The position numbers and the translations under genes are program-made. From Prostheceraeus crozeri (taxonomy: Eukaryota; Platyhelminthes; Polycladida; Euryleptidae): 64,000 nucleotides of DNA. The stretch lies in NCBI GenBank assembly GCA_907163375.1, contig CAJQUW010009239.1, forward strand, positions 124,001 through 188,000, read 5' to 3'. Below the pieces are notes generated by a model. It did no database searches and was not told the DNA's origin. It saw only the letters and a program-made list of their open reading frames with translations. Every line of letters begins with the position of its first letter. Position 1 is the first letter of the stretch. Shown here piece after piece: positions 36,706 through 43,013 of this stretch.

Positions 36706-37077
36706 TCAAATTACACAAATTGCTGCATGTCGTGAGAAGTTTCTCTCCAACAGAACTTTATTACACTTGTTACATCTCACTTGTGTTTTTAAACATTCTT
36801 TACACCGGTATTTACTATCATAAAATTCTGTTTTGAGCTTAACTATTTGACAATTAGTGCATTTTCGTGTACTAATAGCACATGAATTAGAATGATTCAA
36901 GAAACCTTGACTAGTAAAAAACTTATTACAATTCGAACATTGTCTATCTTTTACTTTTGGTTGTGATGGTGATTGACATGTTTTTTGGTGACGCATAAAG
37001 TTCTTAGATGTTACACTTTTTCCACAATCACTACATGTTCTCATATGTTTATTTAATGATGAATTGTTGGATAACAT
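36706..37077 (-). CDS. Polinton zinc-finger protein (C2HC fingers)
   Basis: A 123-residue product from the ATG at 37077, chosen over the upstream in-frame ATG at 37131 because tttaaaaat precedes it and because 37131 would run through the start of the divergent gene. It contains three C-x2-C-x12-H-x4-C fingers (CSDCGKSVTSKNF...; CSNCNKFFTSQGF...; CNKCNKVLLERNF...) and, before the last, a four-cysteine knuckle (CTNCQIVKLKTEFYD...CKEC). Such proteins normally bind DNA or RNA. First gene of the - cluster with the second ATPase and pPolB; probably a regulator or replication accessory factor. Confidence 0.8.
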   Translation of the reverse strand: MLSNNSSLNKHMRTCSDCGKSVTSKNFMRHQKTCQSPSQPKVKDRQCSNCNKFFTSQGFLNHSNSCAISTRKCTNCQIVKLKTEFYDSKYRCKECLKTQVRCNKCNKVLLERNFSRHAAICVI

Positions 37078-37094
37078 ATTTTTAAATAAAAAAA
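37078..37094. promoter_or_regulatory. 17-bp divergent start region
   Basis: Only 17 A/T bases separate the start codons of the - strand zinc-finger gene (37077) and the + strand coiled-coil gene (37095). On each strand the start codon is preceded by the element's TTTAAAAA-type motif. No room remains for a conventional 5' leader unless the two transcripts overlap. Confidence 0.75.
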
Positions 37095-37886
37095 ATGATG
37101 TTAACAAATGTTGGCGGGTGTGCTTACACACCGAATAATCAAGAATCAGAAATAGAACTAGACAACTATATCATGAAAACTGGAGTAATTTTAACAGGTC
37201 CGTTACATCTTTCTATTCTTCCACAACAAAGTACTGAGTTAGCAAATAAAGAATATGTTGATAAACAGTTCGATAGAATTGTGACCCTGCTGTCTCCACT
37301 AACGAAAGAAACCAAGCTTCTAAAGCAGAATGATGAAAGACTGCAAGAAAAGCTAACAGACCTAAGTAGCAAACATGGAAATCTAGAAGCAGATATAGTA
37401 AAACTTCATAAAAAAATAACAGAACATTCAAAACTTGTGATCCTGTTATCACTAAATTTAAAGTCTGCCATTGCAAAGAATACAAAACAAACTATACAAC
37501 TGAAAGAAGAGTTAGAAAAAGTAAGCGAAAAGAATCGGAAATTATTACAGCACTTACAACAGCTGCAATCCACATTCCAAAAAAGTGTTGGTGAATTAAG
37601 TAGCCGTATCACACAACAAGTAAAGCAAATGAACAGAATGATAAATGAAGTTAAAGGACTTAAACAAAAGATTAGTGACTTGAAGACCCTTAAAACGAAT
37701 TTCGATAATATTAAAGTTCAATTGGCCGCTCTTAAAACAGAAGTAAAGAAAAGTGAGAAAAAAATAGAAGTAAATGAAAAAGAAATTAAAGTACATCACA
37801 CGCTGCTTGACGCAATAGATAAAGTGCAACAGGCAATTAATAAAGTTACCGCGAAGTTGTTGTCCATTCACAAACGTAAATCTTAA
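37095..37886 (+). CDS. Fibre-like coiled-coil protein
   Basis: A 263-residue product. Residues ~28-60 (MKTGVILTGPLHL...ELANKEYVDKQFD) match the LTGPLxL...AxNKxYVD pattern seen at the base of many bacteriophage tail fibres. The remaining ~200 residues are an almost continuous heptad coiled coil (KLLKQNDERLQEKLTDL, LKEELEKVSEKNRKL, LKQKISDLKTLKTNF) ending in a basic tail. There is no separate globular head domain. The position, first in the right + cluster ahead of virion-type genes, fits a spike or fibre on the capsid, possibly trimeric. The phage-fibre resemblance is my reading and would need a profile search. Confidence 0.75.
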   Translation: MMLTNVGGCAYTPNNQESEIELDNYIMKTGVILTGPLHLSILPQQSTELANKEYVDKQFDRIVTLLSPLTKETKLLKQNDERLQEKLTDLSSKHGNLEADIVKLHKKITEHSKLVILLSLNLKSAIAKNTKQTIQLKEELEKVSEKNRKLLQHLQQLQSTFQKSVGELSSRITQQVKQMNRMINEVKGLKQKISDLKTLKTNFDNIKVQLAALKTEVKKSEKKIEVNEKEIKVHHTLLDAIDKVQQAINKVTAKLLSIHKRKS

Positions 37887-37914
37887 TAGAACCTTGTTCA
37901 GAGGCTTTAGCCGA
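37887..37914 (+). terminator. 28-bp 3' element, copy 1
   Basis: Lies directly after the stop of the fibre-like gene. It is identical to 38426-38453 and contains the small hairpin ggctttagcc. Followed by another short hairpin (gacc-aaa-ggtc). Confidence 0.5.
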
Positions 37915-37954
37915 TCAGACCAAAGGTCCAAAGTCAAATTTAAGCTTAAAAAAA

Positions 37955-38425
37955 ATGCCTATAATTTATAAACACAATCTTAAACATTTTGCTTCAAATA
38001 ATAAAATTGCTCATGAACCACGTATGAATCCTGTGTACCATTATGATAGTGTAGAAACTGTTGGAACACAAAACTTCCTAGGCACTGCAGGTGCCGTCCA
38101 AACAGAAGGAGCTGGCATCTTTTCTGGTATCGGAAGTATCGTTAACTTGATTAAAAATAATAAAGATTTGATTTCATCTGCTGCTAAAGGTGCAGCTGCT
38201 ATAGGTAGTACAGCTAGTGCAATATCGAATGCTGTTAAGTCACAAAACGAATTAAAGCAACTAGAAGCTATTCGCAAACTTAGGAATGATGCAAAAGAAA
38301 TGCAAAAAGACAAAAAGCTCTCAGAGGAAACAAAAAACAAAATTGCTAAATTAGCGAAGATGGAAAGTAAACATGATGAAAAAACAATTGAAGAAATGAG
38401 GGGAAATGGATTAGCAAAATTCTAG
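37955..38425 (+). CDS. Small amphipathic virion-type protein (pX/pVI-like)
   Basis: A 156-residue product starting on ttaaaaaaaatg. After a His/Asn-rich N-terminus (~1-45), residues ~52-60 read EGAGIFSGI, a Gly-rich stretch that could be a processing site for the element's adenain-like protease. An amphipathic, Ala/Gly-rich region follows (~60-95, SSAAKGAAAIGSTASAIS), then a long charged helix. This layout is like the small capsid-associated or membrane-lytic proteins (pVI/pX type) of adenovirus-related elements. Role inferred from position between the fibre-like gene and the major capsid gene. Confidence 0.65.
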   Translation: MPIIYKHNLKHFASNNKIAHEPRMNPVYHYDSVETVGTQNFLGTAGAVQTEGAGIFSGIGSIVNLIKNNKDLISSAAKGAAAIGSTASAISNAVKSQNELKQLEAIRKLRNDAKEMQKDKKLSEETKNKIAKLAKMESKHDEKTIEEMRGNGLAKF

Positions 38426-38453
38426 TAGAACCTTGTTCAGAGGCTTTAGCCGA
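38426..38453 (+). terminator. 28-bp 3' element, copy 2
   Basis: Exact copy of 37887-37914, again placed immediately after a stop codon (ending at 38425) and containing the hairpin ggctttagcc. Confidence 0.5.
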
Positions 38454-38487
38454 GTATCAAACTGATTTTTTCTAATAAAAAAATATA

Positions 38488-39822
38488 ATGTCAACTCTGT
38501 TTGAAAGCAAATTTAGATTAGACGATCCCCCGTTCATTACTTACAATCAAAAAAAGAATGACTATATAAGAATTGCTATGAACCCCGGTTCTTCCAGTAG
38601 AGTGAATACAGGAGGCGATTTAATTTTTGAAGTTGACAATCAACAAAGTTATTTATATTTACCCGATTCATTTTTACACTGTGAATATTCTCTCTATTCT
38701 GATGCTGATTTTACAACACCATTACCTGCTACGGATAATATTACATTAGAAAACAATTTCTTCCCAAGATTATTCACACAAATGCGTTTAGATGTTGCAA
38801 CACAAAATATAGAAACCATAAGTGATTCACCTGGCATTATTGATTCAATGCTTCGATTTGTAACAATAGGTGAAAATACTAAAATGCATGAAATCGAAGG
38901 ATGGTTACCTGATAACCATACCGGCATACTTAAAGATGATTTAACTCACACTGGAACAGATTCAGCAGGAATTGCGAAAGATGTAGAAAACATAGTGAAA
39001 CAGTTAAACAGTACACAAAATAGCTCATACCAGAAAAGACGCAATTTTAATAATAAAAGTAAACAAACTGTTAATTGGTCATTGTCTCCATTATTCGGGT
39101 ATTTAGATTACACTAAAATATCATATCACTTAAAATTCAAACTCATAGTTCATCGCACTGTAAATAATGAATCAATATTTTATGGAAAGGCTGGGAAGAA
39201 AGCATACCTAAAAATTGATAGACTTGAATGGTGGATTAAGCACATTACTCCTAGTTTAGAGGTTGAATTAACTATTACGAAACGATTAGATACTAATAAA
39301 CCAATTCCAGTAAGTTTTATGAAGCGTACCGCGAGCTCTGTCACTTTTACTGAACAAAGATTTAACTGGCATTTCACAAGGACATCAAATACACCAAGAT
39401 ATTTTTTGCTCACTTTTCAAAAGAATGAAACGCCTAGTTTCGATAAGAACAATAATCTTTTCCATATTAATTCAATTCGAAGTTTACAAATTTCATTAAA
39501 TCAAACACGTTATCCTATTGATCCATTGAGATTTGATAACGCAAATAATCAATTCATGGAAGGATATGACGCTTATAGAAATTTGTGCCGAGAATTTGGA
39601 GTTGAAGCACAATTAAATCCTGTAGATTGGAAGAATTTATATCCTGTTTTCTGTTTTGATTTAAGTGCACAATCTGAAGATATTATCAAGACCGGTTGTG
39701 ATGTGACAATTAATATTGAAAAGGCAAATTCCACAACATCATTGATGGCTTATGGTTTATTGCTAGAAGACACCGAATATTCTATTGAAATTCTTAATGG
39801 AAAGATGGTTAGGATTGCTTAG
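38488..39822 (+). CDS. Polinton major capsid protein (double jelly-roll)
   Basis: A 444-residue, beta-rich product. Features of the Polinton hexon-like capsid protein are visible: an N-terminal NDYIRIAMNPGSSSRV strand, LIFEVDNQQSYLYLPDSFLH, FFPRLFTQMRLDV, the central SPLFGYLDYTKISYHLKFKL, LEWWIKHITPSLEV, the TPRYFLLTFQK strand, and ending near LMAYGLLLEDTEYSIEI. In the family it forms the trimeric hexons of an icosahedral shell. The frame looks whole. A hairpin ggagc-ttc-gctcc (39831-39843) lies just after the stop. Neighbours are the two small virion-type proteins. Confidence 0.85.
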   Translation: MSTLFESKFRLDDPPFITYNQKKNDYIRIAMNPGSSSRVNTGGDLIFEVDNQQSYLYLPDSFLHCEYSLYSDADFTTPLPATDNITLENNFFPRLFTQMRLDVATQNIETISDSPGIIDSMLRFVTIGENTKMHEIEGWLPDNHTGILKDDLTHTGTDSAGIAKDVENIVKQLNSTQNSSYQKRRNFNNKSKQTVNWSLSPLFGYLDYTKISYHLKFKLIVHRTVNNESIFYGKAGKKAYLKIDRLEWWIKHITPSLEVELTITKRLDTNKPIPVSFMKRTASSVTFTEQRFNWHFTRTSNTPRYFLLTFQKNETPSFDKNNNLFHINSIRSLQISLNQTRYPIDPLRFDNANNQFMEGYDAYRNLCREFGVEAQLNPVDWKNLYPVFCFDLSAQSEDIIKTGCDVTINIEKANSTTSLMAYGLLLEDTEYSIEILNGKMVRIA

Positions 39823-39830
39823 TAACCTTA

Positions 39831-39843
39831 GGAGCTTCGCTCC
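39831..39843 (+). terminator. Hairpin after the major capsid gene
   Basis: Perfect 5-bp stem ggagc/gctcc with a ttc loop, nine bases after the stop codon. It parallels the hairpins after the two preceding genes. Confidence 0.4.
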
Positions 39844-39886
39844 GATCGGTTAGAAAAACCAAAGACTATAAATTTTTTATTAAAAA

Positions 39887-40360
39887 ATGGCGCAAGTGAA
39901 TAATAAAACGGTTGAATTAAAACTACGTAACATCATTGACAGAAATACCCCTAAAACTATTACAATTAACAAAAGGAAGTATTACATAAGTAAACCAATG
40001 ATAGAGAATATCAAATTACAAGAAGAAAAGAATGGTGGAATTCTCCCATTAATTCCGCTAATCATAGGTGGTATAGCAGCAGCAGGAAGTGTTGCAGGTG
40101 GGACAGCTGGTATTGTCCAGGCAGTAAATAAAAATAAAGCAGAGAAGGCAGCATTAGAAGAGCAAAAACGTCATAATAGGGAGTTAGAGAAAGCTGCTAG
40201 AGGTGACGGAATAGTAGATAATTTCATTAGCAAATTAAATTTAGTTGATGAAGGGAAACGAGTTCTTAAAAATGTCCTACACAATATTGATGATTTGATT
40301 CAAATAAAAGAAACAAAAGACGGATCTGGCATATATCTAAATCCTAGTATGGTGCGATAG
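39887..40360 (+). CDS. Small hydrophobic virion-type protein (pVI/pX-like)
   Basis: A 157-residue product starting on ttaaaaaatgg. Residues ~49-75 form a hydrophobic Gly/Ala-rich segment (ILPLIPLIIGGIAAAGSVAGG), followed by TAGIVQAVNKNKAEKAAL and a charged helix (EEQKRHNRELEKAA). The C-terminus DGSGIYLNPSM resembles the GxGLYLxPY ending of a family of small proteins found next to capsid genes in other animal Polintons. Probably a capsid-cementing, membrane-active or DNA-condensing virion protein; exact role unknown. Confidence 0.7.
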   Translation: MAQVNNKTVELKLRNIIDRNTPKTITINKRKYYISKPMIENIKLQEEKNGGILPLIPLIIGGIAAAGSVAGGTAGIVQAVNKNKAEKAALEEQKRHNRELEKAARGDGIVDNFISKLNLVDEGKRVLKNVLHNIDDLIQIKETKDGSGIYLNPSMVR

Positions 40361-40376
40361 GATTTAATCTTTAAAA

Positions 40377-41711
40377 ATGAATTTGAATAACTTAAGAATT
40401 TCAAATCTAGATCTAACGGATTATCTCTTAAAAGGTGACAAGAACAAAGTTCCACACCACACCGGAGGTGATATACAAAAAGCATTAGAAAACTTTCCTG
40501 GCTTTATTTGGAGTAAATATTCGAAGGAGAAACATTTACCTGGGCATAATTTTACTGGCCCCGGCACAAGATTAGATTTAAGATTAAACGATGATGACAC
40601 GCCTAGAGAAAATAGTAAACCAATAAATAGAGTAGACGCCGCCGCTTATAAACATGATTTAGCTTATCGAAATCATGACCTAAGTTCTCGACATGAAGCA
40701 GATAAGAAAATGATACAAGAATTAGATAGTATTCAGAATCCTTCCTTTAGAGAAAGAATTGAAAGAATGTTTGTTAAGAAAGCTTTACAAGCAAAAATGC
40801 TTTTTGGCCAGGGGATAGATGAAACTTTAGTTCCGTCAACTTCGTTGAATGAAACGGCAGCAAAGCTGTCTGAGAGCAACGCTCGAACCTACGCGTCTGA
40901 AATGCCGAATGACCCAAGCCGCTATGCGTCTGAAATTCATAGGGAATATAGAAAGCCGAAATATCTATTGAAGGTAAAAGTATTTAATAAAGATGATATT
41001 TGGAGTGCTGATCTAATTAATATGCCTAATGAAAGAGGGTTTAAGTACGCATTGACCGTTATAGATTTATATACACGTTATGCTTGGGTAAAGCCTTTAA
41101 AAAACAAAAGTGGTCTATCAGTTAAATATGCGTTTGAAGAAATCTTTAAAGAAAGTTTTAGAAAGCCAAAAAAGCTATTCGTTGATAAAGGGTCGGAATT
41201 TTATAACCGAAATGTAAAGCCACTATTTGGAACTGTTTATTCAACTGAAAATGCAGGAAAGGCTGTAGTAATAGAGCGCTTTAATAGAACGCTAAAAGGT
41301 AAGATCTTTAAGAAATTTACTGAGCAAGGAAATCAGAAATGGTTGAAGATATTACCAGGAGTTGTAGAAGAGTATAACAATAAGATTCATTCAGGTATTG
41401 AAGAAACACCAAAGAATGCTTCTGACGATCCTGATTTAATACGAAAGAAAATATTCGAAAATAATTATTCGAATGAGAGTAATCCAAATTTACAGAAACG
41501 TAAGCCGAAATTTAAAATTGGAGATAGGGTACGAATATTTAAATACAAGAATAAATTTGAAAAAGGCTTTGTTGGCTATTGGACTAAAGAGATATTTGAA
41601 GTTTCTAAAATAAATCAAACTTATCCGTTTACTTATGAAATTATAGATTTAGATAATGAGGATATCAAAGGTAGATTCTATGAAAACGAATTACAGAAAA
41701 CCGAGCTTTAA
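40377..41711 (+). CDS. Phospholipase A2-like domain fused to retrovirus-type integrase
   Basis: A 444-residue product starting on tttaaaaatg. Residues ~50-105 carry a phospholipase A2 signature like that of parvovirus VP1: a calcium loop (LPGHNFTGPGTRLD) and the catalytic VDAAAYKHDLAY. After a linker (~145-195) with two SxYASE-type repeats, residues ~200-310 are an integrase core with the D, D, E triad in IWSADLINMP, LFVDKGSEFYN and VVIERFNRTLKGK; the C-terminus (KIGDRVRIFKYKNKFEKGF) is an SH3-like DNA-binding tail. Integrase inserts the element; PLA2 domains of this type breach endosomal membranes. They are normally separate proteins, so the fusion is remarkable. The linker is richer in G+C than its surroundings. 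Its end overlaps the protease gene tail to tail. Confidence 0.85.
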   Translation: MNLNNLRISNLDLTDYLLKGDKNKVPHHTGGDIQKALENFPGFIWSKYSKEKHLPGHNFTGPGTRLDLRLNDDDTPRENSKPINRVDAAAYKHDLAYRNHDLSSRHEADKKMIQELDSIQNPSFRERIERMFVKKALQAKMLFGQGIDETLVPSTSLNETAAKLSESNARTYASEMPNDPSRYASEIHREYRKPKYLLKVKVFNKDDIWSADLINMPNERGFKYALTVIDLYTRYAWVKPLKNKSGLSVKYAFEEIFKESFRKPKKLFVDKGSEFYNRNVKPLFGTVYSTENAGKAVVIERFNRTLKGKIFKKFTEQGNQKWLKILPGVVEEYNNKIHSGIEETPKNASDDPDLIRKKIFENNYSNESNPNLQKRKPKFKIGDRVRIFKYKNKFEKGFVGYWTKEIFEVSKINQTYPFTYEIIDLDNEDIKGRFYENELQKTEL

Positions 41712-42130
41712 TTATCATTGTTTAACTCTAACATTATATCTAGAAATGGTACTCCTTTTTGTAATTTGTACAAAACGTATAAACATAATTGACCACAATA
41801 AGTTGTTCCCGGTTTTTGAATTTGAAACGTATTATAAATACCATTGCCAAGTATTGCTCTTACTTCATTCGTAGGGGGCAAACCGTATGAGTCAAAATAA
41901 TAGTTCTGCTGATGATTTTTAACGCCTGCTGACCAATGTACGCCGTTTTGGTCTGAAGTGTGAAGATTCGTTATGAAATTTACAGTTGGCTTATTTTTGA
42001 TCAATTGTAATTCGTCTCTCATTAGGACATAAAAATTCTTTATTCCCAATTGATGTGCGATTTTCTTTAGGTCGAAATTCGTTGTTGTGTCTGTTCCATA
42101 TAATTTAAAAAACTCGATCAGGTCAGTCAT
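41708..42130 (-). CDS. Adenain-like cysteine protease
   Basis: A 140-residue product from the ATG at 42130, chosen over the in-frame ATG at 42172 because tttaaa precedes it and the adenain-like fold begins there (MTDLIEFFKL). Catalytic residues of the adenovirus protease/Ulp1 fold are visible: His65 in NGVHW, Asp80 in YYFDSYG, Gln105 in IQKPG and Cys112 in TYCGQLC, with the Gln-to-Cys spacing (7) of adenain. In the family it cuts capsid precursor proteins during maturation. It is convergent with the PLA2-integrase gene, overlapping its stop by four bases. Confidence 0.9.
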   Translation of the reverse strand: MTDLIEFFKLYGTDTTTNFDLKKIAHQLGIKNFYVLMRDELQLIKNKPTVNFITNLHTSDQNGVHWSAGVKNHQQNYYFDSYGLPPTNEVRAILGNGIYNTFQIQKPGTTYCGQLCLYVLYKLQKGVPFLDIMLELNNDN

Positions 42131-42134
42131 TTTA

Positions 42135-42580
42135 AATGAAACAAAAATCCAAATTGCCAACACTGTTGTCACTTTTCAGTCTCCAGTCAAATAAGTTGCA
42201 ATAAATGTTACTACTTGTTACTTATGAAGTAGAGTCCAACATTTATATGAAAACAGAAATCCAAATTGTCAACGTCATTGTCACTTTTCAATCACCATGC
42301 AAATAAGTAGCAATAAATGTTACTACTTGTTACTTATAAAGTAGAGTCCAACATTTATATGAAAACAGAAATCCAAATTGTCAACGTCATTGTCACTTTT
42401 CAATCACCACGCAAATAAGTAGCAATAAATGTTACTACTTGTTACTTATGAAGTAGAGTCCAACATTAAGATGAAAGCAGAAATCCAATTTGAAAATGGC
42501 ATTGTCATTTTTCAGTCTCCAGTCAAATAAGTTGCAATAAATGTTACTACTTGTTACTTATAAAGTAGAGTCCAACGTTT
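42135..42580. repeat. Four 112-bp tandem repeats
   Basis: The word ataaatgttactacttgtta starts at 42201, 42313, 42425 and 42537, a period of exactly 112 bp; the units differ by a few bases and the first begins directly upstream of the protease start codon. There are no long open frames. The array fills the space between the protease gene and the right TIR; nothing like it is present on the left side. It may serve as a promoter/enhancer or replication region. Confidence 0.95.
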
Positions 42581-42618
42581 ACAAGTCCTCTAATTCCTGC
42601 GTGAGGCCAGTATGCTGG

Positions 42619-43007
42619 AATGTTCTAGTTTAAGTAATAATTGGGCTTCCTTATCTTTCATGTACCTGACTCTATCTTTGTGTTTTGCTATATCCATTTC
42701 ATATGATAATGAAGGATATAAAGGGGCTGATGGTTCTTTTGTTTTTACATCTTCCATTTTTAAATGAATATTTTTGTTCATGGGTCATACTTTAAGGTAC
42801 TTTCCTATTTTCGCATCTATTTTAGCTGTTTTTTGTATTTTTTCAGGAGGACCCTATTTTTTGTATTTTTTGTATCTATTTTAGCTGTTTTTTTATAAAT
42901 TACAGGGGGTCCCTATTTTTTTGTATTTTTTCATTTTTTGTAACTACCTAGGTGTGGGATTCGGTGCTGAGCGAAGCGATGCGCCGAATCCTATACCCTA
43001 TACTACT
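42619..43007 (-). repeat. Polinton right terminal inverted repeat
   Basis: Reverse complement of 27815-28236. It includes a copy of the start of the first gene (start codon and first ~50 codons) that is cut off at the inner TIR border, so the minus-strand open frame at 42590-42781 is a by-product of the TIR and not a full gene. Confidence 0.97.
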
Positions 43008-43013
43008 CAGCTC

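Larger units (their letters stand above)
27815..43007. mobile_element. Polinton/Maverick element, nearly whole
   Basis: A 15,193-bp element with the hallmarks of the family: ends AGTAGTATAGGG...CCCTATACTACT, a 6-bp target duplication (cagctc at 27809-27814 and 43008-43013), terminal inverted repeats of about 0.4 kb, and genes for protein-primed DNA polymerase B, retrovirus-type integrase, adenain-like protease, FtsK/HerA-type ATPase, major and minor capsid proteins. It also carries several accessory genes. It looks nearly whole, with about one break (in the packaging ATPase). The TIRs are identical apart from two short length differences, so the insertion is recent on a genomic time scale. 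It lies about 9 kb upstream of the first recognised Cav3 exon; whether it is inside an upstream intron is unknown. Confidence 0.97.

Noticed and set aside
42135-42580. CRISPR-like array
   Set aside because: Contiguous 112-bp tandem repeats with no unique spacers.
42590-42781. 63-codon minus-strand frame identical at its start to the first Polinton gene
   Set aside because: It is the TIR copy of that gene's beginning and ends at the TIR border; described under the TIR and not as a gene.
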